This document shows, piece by piece, positions 45,315 to 53,568 of a stretch of DNA of 64,000 nt (the first letter of the stretch is position 1; the number at the start of each line of letters is the position of its first letter). The translations under genes were made by a program, and so were the position numbers. Source of the stretch: CAXBGS01 sp963975425. Lineage in GTDB: Bacteria; Planctomycetota; Planctomycetia; Pirellulales; Pirellulaceae. The notes under the pieces were generated by a model. The model ran no database searches. It saw only the letters and a list, made by a program, of their open reading frames with translations, and was not told the DNA's origin. Location: NCBI GenBank assembly GCA_963975425.1, contig CAXBGS010000001.1:248001-312000 (forward strand), in the 5' to 3' direction.

Positions 45315-45980
45315 CTAGGAAGCGTCGCGGACGGTCCATTCGCCGGACAGCAAATTGACGCTGGTGTCGGCGTCGGTTGGGATGTCACGGAGCCAGCGTG
45401 TGAGCTGGTGGACCATGATTCCCGCTGCGATGCTGGAGGCGTAGACCGTGCTGCGGGATGTGCAGGTTCCTTGTTGGGCTTCGGATGCAGCGAAAAGTGT
45501 TGAAGCGTAGTGAGCTTCGGAATCGCTGTCCGTAACCGCAAGGACTCGAAGCACTTCGCCGAGCATGCGACCATCGGTCCAGAATCCGGCACGCGACTTT
45601 ACCGAACGCCAGATCGCGGTCCGCGCCGTGATAGAGTCGACGCAGCAGAACACTGCATTGCCGATCTCTTGGCGTGGTCGGAAACGGTCCTCGACTCGAA
45701 CGACTTCGATGGTTGGGTCGATTTCGTTGATGGCTTGCGACGTGGCAAACGGTTTTGCCCAGCCGATTTCGTGTTTCCGATAACCCTGCGTTGTCGTGTT
45801 GGACAAGTCAACGTTATCGAAGTCGATCAGTTGAATTCTCGGTGTTCCGATCGACGCGAGCTGCAACGCGACCTGGCGACCGATTGCGCCGACGCCGATC
45901 ACCGTTGCGGTGATTTCAGCCAACCGGTCCATCGGGACCAGTTTGCTTTGCCGTTCAAAACGATTTTGGATTGCGTTCAA
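45315..45980 (-). CDS. E1-like (ThiF/MoeB-fold) Ubl-activating enzyme
   Basis: 221 residues from TTG 45980, whose TTGA overlaps the stop of the JAB gene. Adenylation Rossmann fold: TATVIGVGAIGRQVALQLAS (glycine loop residues 29-34), LIDFDNVDLSN, R of GYRKHEIGWAK, and FCCVDSITARTAIW. A GTCTSR motif (C173) matches the catalytic cysteine that takes the Ubl as thioester. It lacks the Zn-binding cysteine pairs of MoeB/ThiF and the large domains of eukaryotic E1, as in the compact E1s of bacterial Ubl operons. It activates the 73-residue Ubl encoded upstream. Confidence 0.8.
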   Translation of the reverse strand: MNAIQNRFERQSKLVPMDRLAEITATVIGVGAIGRQVALQLASIGTPRIQLIDFDNVDLSNTTTQGYRKHEIGWAKPFATSQAINEIDPTIEVVRVEDRFRPRQEIGNAVFCCVDSITARTAIWRSVKSRAGFWTDGRMLGEVLRVLAVTDSDSEAHYASTLFAASEAQQGTCTSRSTVYASSIAAGIMVHQLTRWLRDIPTDADTSVNLLSGEWTVRDAS

Positions 45981-46651
45981 CCGACCGCCTCCAACAAACT
46001 GTCGCTCCAACGATCGGCAGCCGACGGAGCTTTCTCCCACCAATCCGACTCGTAGTACGTGTCGGTGAAGGTGTGACGCGACGAAAACGGATCGTAGACC
46101 GTCACATTGTCACAGTATTCGATGAACCATGCTTCGTGATCGGCTGCGGGGAATTCGCGGTCGAACTCAACGCGCGACCGTAAGCGGCGTTCGGTGCCAG
46201 GGCCAACGTTGAATCGGGCTCGCGTGTAGCTGTTGCCTTCTTCGGCGATGATGTGCATCACCGCCCAATCGACTCCACCGAAACAACGCTCGAACGTTTC
46301 TTCATCAGTGCCGCTTGGCGATGGCGACGCGCCTGGATGCGAGTGAACCCAGACTCGTGCGAACTGTTCGGGTTGCCGACCGGCGTCAACTTGTTGGTCG
46401 AAGAAATCGGCGACACTGTCGTCGTCGAATTCGACCGAGACGACCGAGCAGACTTGTTTGACCAATTGGATGTCTTCGACCAGCAACAGATCGTTGGCGT
46501 TGGAGATGCCGAAACCACCGACTTCGGTGGGGCCGATGTCACGCAGGTACAGCAGCTTTGCCATCGCGTATGGTGTGAACCGCAGCGACCGTTTGCTCGG
46601 TTTTGCGGCGTTCTTCTTCACTCGCTTCGTTTTGTTTGGTGATGCAATCAT
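45977..46651 (-). CDS. JAB/JAMM-domain peptidase (deubiquitinase-like)
   Basis: 224 residues from ATG 46651, with GAAGGA upstream; it starts inside the end of the E2-like gene. The metalloprotease motif is complete: E43 in PTEVGGFG, then VWVHSHPGASPSPSGTD with H103, H105, S113 and D116. In bacterial Ubl operons such JAMM proteins trim the Ubl precursor and/or remove it from targets. A basic N-terminus (KTKRVKKNAAKPSKRS) may contact nucleic acid or the membrane. Confidence 0.85.
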   Translation of the reverse strand: MIASPNKTKRVKKNAAKPSKRSLRFTPYAMAKLLYLRDIGPTEVGGFGISNANDLLLVEDIQLVKQVCSVVSVEFDDDSVADFFDQQVDAGRQPEQFARVWVHSHPGASPSPSGTDEETFERCFGGVDWAVMHIIAEEGNSYTRARFNVGPGTERRLRSRVEFDREFPAADHEAWFIEYCDNVTVYDPFSSRHTFTDTYYESDWWEKAPSAADRWSDSLLEAVG

Positions 46652-47621
46652 CACAGGTTCCTTCAAAGAGACAGGTGTTACAGAAAGAATCGCCGCAGTC
46701 GTCGCACGACTTCAGGCACATTTGACAGACATCGTCGACGCAGCCATCGCAGGACGAGATGCACTCACTACAAAACCGATCCACGCACGAATCGCACGAT
46801 GTGCTGCAATCGAGGCAGAGTTCGGTTTCGCATTTGCAGCAGCCGACGGCATCGTCGTCATCGACGTTGTCGCCGCACGCTTTGCAACTGATTCCATTCC
46901 AATCTTCGATTTGCACGTATGCCGAATCGGGGTTGTAGTTCCGAAGCACGTGATCGACGATGCAGAAGAAGTCATAGATGCGGCCCTCATCGAGGGCACG
47001 CCGGATCGCGTCGGAACCTTCTCCTTCGCAAAGCGACTCGCCCTGCACATGGGGATGGGTAACGCTGTCGTTGGACGATGGACAATTCGGTTCTACCGCG
47101 AGCACATCGTAGGGCGACGACTCTTTAATGAACTTCCAGTTCAAACAAATCTCGAAGCGGCCCAGTTCGACATACTGCAATTGGATGCTCGATGTTTGAA
47201 CCGTAATTCGTTGTTTTGCACGGTCGACTGTCACGCCCTCGAACTCGCCACGGAGCCCCGCGATATCCCGATAAACGGAAGTTGCCGTCGGTTCGAGGCG
47301 TGGCTTGGTGAGAAAAGTTAAGTCGTCGATGGCGTGAAGCGACCTCATTCGCAGAATATCGAGTGCCCCACTCAGTCGGTCGGCAGCATCCTTCGCCGCT
47401 GCTTTCCAGTTCCTAGCGGTTGCAAGATCAAGACGTCGCCGCCATCGACGGCATTGATCGAATGATTCGTCCAATGCAATCATTGGTTTCGAGATCGGCA
47501 CGCCTTGTAGCGATTGCAGGATATCGACCGCCGCACGATAGTCTTGCTTGATTTCGTTCTTCAATGCATTGGCTCCAAGAGAAGCCCGATCGAGATGGTT
47601 GGCCACTTGCAAACCAGCCAC
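46539..47621 (-). CDS. E2-like conjugating enzyme fused to a cysteine-rich zinc module
   Basis: 360 residues from GTG 47621. A helical N-terminal region (about 1-110) precedes a UBC-like fold: LRGEFEGVTVDRAKQRITVQ, FEICLNWKFIKESSPYDVLA, then the active-site stretch THPHVQGESLCEGEG with H189, H191 and C198, and the closing helix-strand LRNYNPDSAYVQIEDW. Residues 246-326 contain 21 cysteines in CxxC-type pairs (CKACG, CCKCETELCLDC, CDSCVDRFCSEC and so on), compatible with several zinc sites; this could be a built-in RING-like E3 surface. The C-terminus is charged. It overlaps the JAB gene by about 110 bases. Confidence 0.75.
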   Translation of the reverse strand: MAGLQVANHLDRASLGANALKNEIKQDYRAAVDILQSLQGVPISKPMIALDESFDQCRRWRRRLDLATARNWKAAAKDAADRLSGALDILRMRSLHAIDDLTFLTKPRLEPTATSVYRDIAGLRGEFEGVTVDRAKQRITVQTSSIQLQYVELGRFEICLNWKFIKESSPYDVLAVEPNCPSSNDSVTHPHVQGESLCEGEGSDAIRRALDEGRIYDFFCIVDHVLRNYNPDSAYVQIEDWNGISCKACGDNVDDDDAVGCCKCETELCLDCSTSCDSCVDRFCSECISSCDGCVDDVCQMCLKSCDDCGDSFCNTCLFEGTCDDCITKQNEASEEERRKTEQTVAAVHTIRDGKAAVPA

Positions 47622-47646
47622 CCCGACCGGGCAATGAAAACGGGAA

Positions 47647-47868
47647 TCAGGCCGCGCCTTCGATCTTCAGCGGCGTGAACGAAACGCGGTCTCCGTCGCG
47701 TAGCGGTTGATCCGCCGCTGCTGGCTGGCGATTGACGCGGATCAGATAGCTGTCGGCATGGAACGTGCCGACGTGCCGCTCGAACATTTGTTTGACGGTG
47801 GTGTTCTCGGGTGCTTCGACGTGGTGGGCGTAACCACCGGCGTCATTGGAAATGAGCAGTACCTTCAT
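47647..47868 (-). CDS. ubiquitin-like beta-grasp protein
   Basis: 73 residues from ATG 47868. The pattern of a beta-grasp fold is readable: strand KVLLISNDAG, strand HHVEAP, helix TTVKQMFERHV, strand SYLIRVNRQPA, turn QPLRDGDRVSFTPLKIEGAA. The DGDRV-SFTP-K ending is that of ThiS/MoaD/Ubl proteins. Instead of a terminal Gly-Gly it ends Gly-Ala-Ala, so conjugation would need cleavage after the glycine (perhaps by the JAB protein) or a different chemistry. First of the four conjugation genes (Ubl, E2, JAB, E1). Confidence 0.75.
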   Translation of the reverse strand: MKVLLISNDAGGYAHHVEAPENTTVKQMFERHVGTFHADSYLIRVNRQPAAADQPLRDGDRVSFTPLKIEGAA

Positions 47869-47918
47869 GTTTGGTTCTCTTGGATCTGGGAGGATTAGAC
47901 TTGCGTTTGGGAAAACGA

Positions 47919-47953
47919 AGCCGCCGCTGTCCACGAATGGGAAAGCGGCGGCT
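47919..47953 (-). terminator. hairpin terminator between 47994 gene and Ubl gene
   Basis: AGCCGCCGCT (47919-47928) pairs perfectly with AGCGGCGGCT (47944-47953). On the minus strand it is followed by TCGTTTT. It suggests the Ubl gene has its own promoter or depends on read-through. Confidence 0.55.
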
Positions 47954-47993
47954 CGTTACGGTTGGTTGCATTTTGCGATGAGGTTTCATCGCG

Positions 47994-48212
47994 TTAGCAG
48001 AGTGCGGCTTCGGGGTCGAAGCGGCCTTCATCAAGATCCTCGCGAAAGAGATCGAAGTCGTCCCAGTCGATCACTCGACCGCCGTGCACCGGATCGGTCG
48101 GATCGTCGATTGGGATGGATGGATCCGCTAGCATGAAACCCAGTCTTTTCACTTGCGAGACTGTCTCGCCCAGTGCAGCGGCCACTTCTCGATTGAGGTC
48201 GTTTTGGTTCAT
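47994..48212 (-). CDS. small conserved hypothetical protein
   Basis: 72 residues from ATG 48212. MNQNDLNREVAAALGETVSQ then VKRLGFMLADPS is typical of short planctomycete proteins with an HTH-like first half. The acidic second half has WDDFDLFREDLDEGRFDPEA. Flanked on both sides by hairpin terminators, so it is a single transcription unit within the Ubl locus. Function unknown. Confidence 0.55.
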   Translation of the reverse strand: MNQNDLNREVAAALGETVSQVKRLGFMLADPSIPIDDPTDPVHGGRVIDWDDFDLFREDLDEGRFDPEAALC

Positions 48213-48243
48213 GGAATAGTTCCTTGCAAAGGTGAAAACGAAA

Positions 48244-48286
48244 AAAGCCCCGGCCGCTTGACTTGACGTCAAACGAACGGGGCTTT
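48244..48286 (-). terminator. rho-independent terminator
   Basis: AAAGCCCCG (48244-48252) pairs with CGGGGCTTT (48278-48286); on the minus strand a run of six T follows. It ends the 48312-49510 unit. Confidence 0.65.
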
Positions 48287-48311
48287 GCGAAAATGAAGAT
48301 GGATGGAACGG

Positions 48312-48578
48312 CTATTCGTTGGAACGGGTCAGCCAGTTCTGCTTGAGCCAAGCGACTTCCGCCGCCAGTGCTTCGCTACGATTTTCGAACGGTCCGAGCT
48401 GCGGACCATCGACGGGGGCGAGATCGGCGAGCCAATCGCCCGAAGGCGTCGGCTCGACGTGAGACGCACGAAAAATTTCGATACGACCCATCAGTCTCAT
48501 ATCGAAACGTTCGTCGTAGATTGAACGGGTCGTGCCATCAGTTGATACAACCAGTTCGACGAATTCGGCGTCAGTCAT
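48312..48578 (-). CDS. small conserved hypothetical protein
   Basis: 88 residues from ATG 48578, ATGA-coupled to the 48575 gene. The motifs ASHVEPTPSGDWLADLAPVD, GPQLGPFENRSEALAAEVAW and LKQNWL suggest a small beta-hairpin plus helix domain. I believe similar proteins are common in planctomycetes next to the 326-residue neighbour, but I have no functional assignment. Confidence 0.55.
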   Translation of the reverse strand: MTDAEFVELVVSTDGTTRSIYDERFDMRLMGRIEIFRASHVEPTPSGDWLADLAPVDGPQLGPFENRSEALAAEVAWLKQNWLTRSNE

Positions 48579-49510
48579 CGAATGATGTTCCGGCGGGGGC
48601 GATCAACCATCAGTCCATCGAGCGATGCCTGAACGCTTGAGAGTTGCCCACTGATCCGATCTCGCAGGTCCGCCCTGGAGCGAAGAGCTTGCGGATCAAC
48701 ACCCGACACGACGCTGCGAGCTCGATCGACAAGGTTTTCGAGTTCGGAACTGGACCCGATATTGAGCGACGCAAAGCGATCAAAAAATTCTGTGAAGTTC
48801 GTGACTGCGGTGTCTCTAAACACTTTCACCTTGCCGTCCGTGGAACCTGACAATCGCTCGGCCAAATGGTCGATCAACTTGCTCAGCTCTTCGACGAAGG
48901 TTGTTTCGGCGAGTCGAACGGCCTCTTCAAATTGTGCGCGGACTCGACCGCACTCCTGCTGATACAATTCTGGATTCAACCGCCGCAGGTACTCCGGTGC
49001 TTCGACCGTCGGAAAACTCCATTCGATTTCAAATGACCCCGACAGAGAACTCGGATAATCGGACGGATCGAATAGGTCGCCGAGTCGATCGCTGGCTTCG
49101 TGGGTCAATTCACTAAAACGGGTTTCGAGCTGACTCACCGCGACCGCTAGCTCCTCACGATAGCTTTGCATCCGCTCGTGGATCGTGTCGACTTGATCTT
49201 GACGGATCAGTCGAAAACCCGGCTCAGGAAACGGTAAGCTCACACTCTTGTAAAACGTCGTCGCTTGTGACTTCACCGCTGTAACACGTCGAAAGTCGGG
49301 ATCACCAGTGTCGAACAGTTTCTTACCCGCGGACAGAAACTTGCGTTCGGCATCGAACGTATCGGCCGCTCGGGACATCTGCTCGGCGTTGAGTGATTTC
49401 CTCGTCCCAAGCCAATGAAACGTCAGCTTCATCGCTGCCATTCGCGATCTCAGTCGTTCGCTTGCGCCGGCGGTAGACGTCGCTATCGGTTCTTCCATCG
49501 TTGTCGTCAT
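48575..49510 (-). CDS. hypothetical helical protein of the Ubl locus
   Basis: 311 residues from ATG 49510. Almost entirely helical: LRSRMAAMKLTFHWLGTRKS, VDTIHERMQSYREELAVAVS, CGRVRAQFEEAVRLAETTFV then EELSKLIDHLAERL. A central FEIEWSFPTVEAPEYLRRLN stands out. It resembles phage/plasmid-type conserved proteins of about 300 residues (possibly DUF3150), but I am not certain. Possibly a substrate or scaffold in the Ubl system. Confidence 0.55.
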   Translation of the reverse strand: MTTTMEEPIATSTAGASERLRSRMAAMKLTFHWLGTRKSLNAEQMSRAADTFDAERKFLSAGKKLFDTGDPDFRRVTAVKSQATTFYKSVSLPFPEPGFRLIRQDQVDTIHERMQSYREELAVAVSQLETRFSELTHEASDRLGDLFDPSDYPSSLSGSFEIEWSFPTVEAPEYLRRLNPELYQQECGRVRAQFEEAVRLAETTFVEELSKLIDHLAERLSGSTDGKVKVFRDTAVTNFTEFFDRFASLNIGSSSELENLVDRARSVVSGVDPQALRSRADLRDRISGQLSSVQASLDGLMVDRPRRNIIR

Positions 49511-49538
49511 TGATTCGTTCCTCGAGTACAAAAAGAAA

Positions 49539-49564
49539 GCTCGCTCGGCAGTCACCGAGCGAGC
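49539..49564 (-). terminator. rho-independent terminator
   Basis: GCTCGCTCGG, 6-base loop, CCGAGCGAGC; perfect 10-bp stem. On the minus strand TTTCTTTTTG follows. It separates the 49592-50768 unit from the 48312-49510 unit. Confidence 0.7.
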
Positions 49565-49591
49565 ATGAGGGCAAATTGTGATTTGAAGCTG

Positions 49592-49942
49592 CTATTCAGT
49601 TTCGCGATCGAGAGTGCTTAGCACGCCTTGACGAAACGCAGCCCATCGGGATAGAGAGTGCCCGCCGAAGATGACGATGATGCCCGTCATCGCCAAGAGA
49701 TTCCTGCGGGAAAGCAAGCGGTCCACTGGGTCCATCTCACGCTGAGGCGCTGATTCGATGATTGGCTCAATCGCTTGATTTGAATGCGAACGGGTGAGTG
49801 CTCGATCCGGAGTGTTGGACGAGACTTGAAGGAACAATGAGCCGAGACAGATGACCAACGTGCCGCAGACTTGGACAAAGCGGAGCCTTCGATTGTTGTT
49901 GGTCAACTGTTGACGCCAGAGCTGCCGCAATGGTTCAATCAT
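49592..49942 (-). CDS. small two-helix membrane protein
   Basis: 116 residues from ATG 49942, overlapping the preceding stop by 8 bases. Two membrane segments (FVQVCGTLVICLGSLFLQVS and LLAMTGIIVIFGGHSLSRWA) are separated by a polar, glutamate/arginine-containing loop. No family recognised. Co-translated with the 49935 gene. Confidence 0.5.
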   Translation of the reverse strand: MIEPLRQLWRQQLTNNNRRLRFVQVCGTLVICLGSLFLQVSSNTPDRALTRSHSNQAIEPIIESAPQREMDPVDRLLSRRNLLAMTGIIVIFGGHSLSRWAAFRQGVLSTLDRETE

Positions 49943-50768
49943 CGGCGCTGAACCTCGCAGACTGAGTGATCGCCGCCATTTCAGATTGCCCGGATACCAA
50001 TCGACTCGGAGCTGAGATGAACCGTACTTCGACGATCCAATCGCCAACCTTCCGCACGTCAATCGTGTTGACGTACTTCAATCCCGAGTCGTCGTACTCA
50101 TACGTCTGACGTAACACATCAACTTTCCCGATCGAACACGGTTCGATCTCACTCGGCCTGCCGCCAGCGATACTTGCCAGCAGACTTTCACGTACCTGAA
50201 CTGCGTAGTCCTGAGGCGTGTTTGCGGTCAGGTCAGAGGAGTGGTTGGCGTAAGCGGCCACCCTCCAGCCTTTTTTTGGATCACTTGCCACGAATCCCTG
50301 GTCGTTGGATGTGCTCGGATCAAGCTGAAACGTTCCGGGCAAATCGATGACGAGGTTTCCGTCACCCAACTGAAACGTATTCGGCGATGCTTCTTGTGCC
50401 GCGCGACGTGCTTTCGAAGAAGCGGGCACAACTACGCCGAGCATGAAGCCCGCAAAGCCGATTGCGACAAGCAGGCCAGCGACCCGTGCATGCTTCTTTC
50501 GTGGTTCGATCTGGATATTCCGCCTGAGTGCAAAGATGGCCAGCTTGGCTACGACGCTGATGGCCAATAGGCCAACGCATGCGAAGATCGCTATTCCGCT
50601 AAGCGTCTCCAGCCATCCTGAACCCGGCCCGGCAATGATTTGTTGAACGGAGTCTGCTCCGAGCGCCAGAAAGGCGACCCCGATCGCAACTAAACTGTAG
50701 CCTGTCCAGGATCGGGAGAGCCAAAAGTCGAGGCTTGTTTTGCTTGCGACTTCAGCATTATTGTTCAT
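49935..50768 (-). CDS. membrane protein with extracytoplasmic beta domain
   Basis: 277 residues from ATG 50768, with AAAGGA upstream. Three membrane helices (GYSLVAIGVAFLALGADSVQ, LSGIAIFACVGLLAISVVAK, ARVAGLLVAIGFAGFMLGVV) are followed by a soluble C-terminal domain (LVIDLPGTFQLDPS, then GWRVAAYANHSSDL, then VGDWIVEVRFISAPS). This looks like a lipid- or cargo-binding beta fold seen in uncharacterised secreted proteins. It is divergent from the XRE gene, whose palindromic operators it shares. Confidence 0.5.
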   Translation of the reverse strand: MNNNAEVASKTSLDFWLSRSWTGYSLVAIGVAFLALGADSVQQIIAGPGSGWLETLSGIAIFACVGLLAISVVAKLAIFALRRNIQIEPRKKHARVAGLLVAIGFAGFMLGVVVPASSKARRAAQEASPNTFQLGDGNLVIDLPGTFQLDPSTSNDQGFVASDPKKGWRVAAYANHSSDLTANTPQDYAVQVRESLLASIAGGRPSEIEPCSIGKVDVLRQTYEYDDSGLKYVNTIDVRKVGDWIVEVRFISAPSRLVSGQSEMAAITQSARFSADD

Positions 50769-50839
50769 TTGGATTTCCTTTGGTTGGTAGGTGGAAGTTC
50801 TCAATTTCCAGGATGATACTCTTAGTCCGTGGTATTATG

Positions 50840-50862
50840 TGCCACGTGTGGCAACGATTGCC
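50840..50862. promoter_or_regulatory. overlapping palindromic operators between XRE and membrane-protein genes
   Basis: TGCCAC-GT-GTGGCA (50840-50853) and GGCAA-CGA-TTGCC (50850-50862) overlap, directly upstream of the XRE start and just downstream of a -10-like TATTAT (50833-50838). Typical of autoregulated XRE repressors. Confidence 0.55.
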
Positions 50863-50865
50863 AGG

Positions 50866-51084
50866 ATGTCTGAAAGCGAGATCCTGTTAAGATTTGGTGA
50901 GCGTGTGAGAGAGCTGCGGAAAGCGCAGGGCTACTCGCAAGAAGATTTCGCCTATGCGTGCGAACTTGATCGTTCGTACATGGGCGGCATCGAACGGGGC
51001 GAGCGCAACGTGGCCTTGCGAAATGTCGAGCGAATTGCTCAGACGCTCGGCATCACGCTTTCCCAGTTGATGAAGGGGCTCTAG
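50866..51084 (+). CDS. XRE-family helix-turn-helix regulator
   Basis: 72 residues from ATG 50866; a longer in-frame start at 50791 would run through the promoter. ILLRFGERVRELRKAQGYSQ, EDFAYACELDRSYMGGIERG, ERNVALRNVERIAQTLGITL is a complete Cro/CI-type HTH with little else. It is the only plus-strand gene in the Ubl locus, convergent with the 51081 gene (stops overlap) and divergent from 49935-50768. Probably the switch of the locus. Confidence 0.8.
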   Translation: MSESEILLRFGERVRELRKAQGYSQEDFAYACELDRSYMGGIERGERNVALRNVERIAQTLGITLSQLMKGL

Positions 51085-51377
51085 CTCGAGGGAGTGGATG
51101 TTGGCCCGTAGATGAGCGTCGCGTTTCGATTCGGACCGCGGCTAGTCGATGGCTTCGCTGTCACAGCAAGCACAAAATCCGTGGGCGTGATCAGCGCGTA
51201 GCGAATCTTTTCGGGCTGCAATTGATCGATCAGAAGCTCGATCTCGACAGCTCGAAGGTGATTCTCCACGGAGGCGTCGTAATAGGCAGCGGCGACATCG
51301 GAACCGGAAGGCGTCATCTCGTCACGCCAGAACCTCAGCGCGGCCCGGATGGTCGTCAGTTGATCTTGGGTAAGCAA
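51081..51377 (-). CDS. small conserved hypothetical protein
   Basis: 98 residues from ATG 51377, 11 bases after the AAA ATPase gene. MLTQDQLTTIRAALRFWRDE then EIELLIDQLQPEKIRYALIT is helical with a short strand. Co-transcribed with the ATPase, TOPRIM, DUF2997 and DUF1257 genes. No function assigned. Confidence 0.5.
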   Translation of the reverse strand: MLTQDQLTTIRAALRFWRDEMTPSGSDVAAAYYDASVENHLRAVEIELLIDQLQPEKIRYALITPTDFVLAVTAKPSTSRGPNRNATLIYGPTSTPSS

Positions 51378-51388
51378 GTGGTCCTCCG

Positions 51389-52888
51389 TTAATTGTTGGA
51401 TGGCTTGGATCGCGTAACGCTTCGGCGTGGGGAGCGAACTGCCTCATTGCCGTTTTGATAGAGGCCTGGAGCTTCAGCGTTGAGGCATCGTCCGCTCGCC
51501 CACTGCCTCAGGTTTTCAACCGACTCGTGCGCCGTCACCGCGATCGGTACGACATTCAAAGCAGCCTGGGCTAATGGGAGGTCAAGCAGTGCAGCTAATC
51601 GACAGCAAGATCGGATCTCCGCCCCGGTCCACTTATCATCGCTGGGCAGATTTTGGTCGGCATCCAAATCAAACACATGCATGTACTGATTCCAAATTTG
51701 ATCCTTTTGCGATCGGCCAGGAAGGTCAAGGAAGACGATTCCGTCAAATCTTTCCGCACGCGTCAGCTCGGGAGGCATACGAGAAATGTCGTTGCAGGTC
51801 GCAATCAGATACACGTTGGAAGTGTGGTCGTTCATCCAGCTTAACAGCGTCCCAAGCATGCGAGATGAGACGCCCGAATCACTCTGACCTGATCCCGCCG
51901 CACCGCTGATCGCCTTCTCAATTTCGTCCACAAACAGCAAACATGGTTCCATCGCATCAGCGATTTGTAGGGCTCGACGGACGTTTCCTTCTGTTTGACC
52001 GACGAGGCTCCCGAATAAAGCACCAATGTCGAGCGTCAAGATCGGACGACCGACTTCTTTTCCGAGGGCTTTCGCGAATGCGCTCTTTCCCGTTCCGGGA
52101 ACACCCAACAGCAGAACGCCACGGGGACGTTTCAATGGGTTGTCGCGGCTAGGCTGCAACAGCGATCGTTTGCAAAATGCTTTGAGATTCTCAAGCCCGC
52201 CCAGCGAGTTGAAGTCTTCGTCACCCTTGTAGAGCTGAACGAGTCCAGACTTTCTCAGCGTGCTGGCTTTCAGTTCCCATATCGCGTCCGGGCGAATCAC
52301 TTGATCGCGAACGAGGCTTAAACTGAATGCGTTCTCGGCTTCGAGACGCGTCAAACCCATGGCAGCGTCAAGCACCGTTTCCAGTTCCTCGGCAGTCGGT
52401 AGTTCGCCGTCTTCCGTCGCGACTCCTTGAGCAATCTCGCGAAGCTGGTGCCGTGTCGGCATGGGATGCTCGACGACGATGAACGACTTCTCAAGTTCGA
52501 CGGGAATCTGGACGACGCTCGACAGGATCACGTAGACGGTGCGGCTGTTTCGGCCCTCTGCGATTTGCCGGGCGAGCGCCTGCATGATCTCGGCGGAGCC
52601 AACGAACCGGTGGAAGTTTCGCAAGACGACAATCGATGCGGTGTCGTCCGAGGCGAATGATCGAGTCGCTCGGATCGCTGAGAGTGGGTCTGCTCCATGA
52701 TCGACCTCCAGGTTTTCGTCGCCCGGAACGCGAAGCCCCGCATCGATGTCCCAACTGGCAAGACGCCATCGGTTCTCGCGACACATTTGCGAAATCTCTT
52801 GTATCGCATCCTCGTGTTCATCGCTCTCGATCCATACGCCGGTAAAACAAGCCTTTACTAGTTCGATGAGCCGATCGGATAGTTTCAT
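51389..52888 (-). CDS. ycf46-like AAA+ ATPase
   Basis: 499 residues from ATG 52888. The N-terminal half (about 1-230) is a degenerate ATPase-like domain (TASIVVLRNFHRFVGSAEIM, RTVYVILSSVVQIPVELEKS), as in the plastid/cyanobacterial ycf46 family. The C-terminal half is a full AAA domain: Walker A GVPGTGKS (262-269), Walker B CLLFVDEIEKA (D321, E322), sensor/arginine region YLIATCNDISRMPPELTRAE then RFDGIVFLDLPG. It probably remodels or unfolds a partner. Linkage to DUF1257, DUF2997 and an Ubl operon suggests it processes Ubl-tagged proteins or drives a sensing step; that is inference. Confidence 0.8.
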   Translation of the reverse strand: MKLSDRLIELVKACFTGVWIESDEHEDAIQEISQMCRENRWRLASWDIDAGLRVPGDENLEVDHGADPLSAIRATRSFASDDTASIVVLRNFHRFVGSAEIMQALARQIAEGRNSRTVYVILSSVVQIPVELEKSFIVVEHPMPTRHQLREIAQGVATEDGELPTAEELETVLDAAMGLTRLEAENAFSLSLVRDQVIRPDAIWELKASTLRKSGLVQLYKGDEDFNSLGGLENLKAFCKRSLLQPSRDNPLKRPRGVLLLGVPGTGKSAFAKALGKEVGRPILTLDIGALFGSLVGQTEGNVRRALQIADAMEPCLLFVDEIEKAISGAAGSGQSDSGVSSRMLGTLLSWMNDHTSNVYLIATCNDISRMPPELTRAERFDGIVFLDLPGRSQKDQIWNQYMHVFDLDADQNLPSDDKWTGAEIRSCCRLAALLDLPLAQAALNVVPIAVTAHESVENLRQWASGRCLNAEAPGLYQNGNEAVRSPRRSVTRSKPSNN

Positions 52889-52912
52889 TGTGGTTCCGTG
52901 GGTGGAATGGTT

Positions 52913-53518
52913 TCATGCGGCTAGCAATTCCTTGATCGCTAGCAGCCAAGATTGAATTTCTTCATTGGGGTCGCTCTCGCTGAGCAGGGCTGGTGTCATC
53001 TGTTCAACCACCGTTGTGTTGAGCCATCGCTTCGCACGATTCGCCATACGGCTTTGCGAGCGACGGACTTGCAGCTGCCAGGCGATCTCACCAGGACGCT
53101 GTCGATACAACTCGCGAGCTGTCAATTCAGCAACGCAATCAAAGTCGTCGAACTGGACACGAATGCCACCGGCGGCGAAGATCGCATCGGAATGCAAGTA
53201 GTTTTCGAGGCACCTTTTTTCGGTGAGCACTGCTTTGCAACGCGAGCGGCGATTGACCGTCTCAGCGGCTTTTTGGCGAAGTTCGGTTTCCGGCGGAAGC
53301 TCGTGGTCATAGAGATGAAACTCGGGCCGAGCGAGTGGAGCAAGACGTTCCGCCCATGCTCTGACATGCCCGCCGCCGAAAGGAACGAAGATCACTTCGC
53401 CACGTTGTTCCATTTCAGCCAGATTCGGAAGGCCGCTGTCGGTTGCATGAAGCATCATCGAAATGCGTCGCAAGAATTCAATGTCGTTCATGCCTTCGAC
53501 GACAAGCAGTAGCCTCAC
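52913..53518 (-). CDS. TOPRIM-domain protein (OLD/DUF4435-like)
   Basis: 201 residues from GTG 53518. It opens with MRLLLVVEGMNDIEFLRRIS, the glutamate strand of a TOPRIM fold, and continues EFHLYDHELP as the acidic D-x-E counterpart. This resembles the TOPRIM nuclease part of OLD-family proteins but without an ATPase domain. The AAA protein next to it could supply ATP hydrolysis in trans. It may be the nucleic-acid-cutting component of the locus. Confidence 0.6.
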   Translation of the reverse strand: MRLLLVVEGMNDIEFLRRISMMLHATDSGLPNLAEMEQRGEVIFVPFGGGHVRAWAERLAPLARPEFHLYDHELPPETELRQKAAETVNRRSRCKAVLTEKRCLENYLHSDAIFAAGGIRVQFDDFDCVAELTARELYRQRPGEIAWQLQVRRSQSRMANRAKRWLNTTVVEQMTPALLSESDPNEEIQSWLLAIKELLAA

Positions 53519-53568
53519 CGAGTCGATACATGGTTCCCATGAAGAATTGGATTGACTGAGTGTGTCGA

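Noticed and set aside
46458..47321. 287-codon plus-strand frame opposite the JAB and E2 genes
   Set aside because: Mirror frame of the cysteine-rich E2 region; no domain, and the minus-strand genes have clear catalytic motifs.
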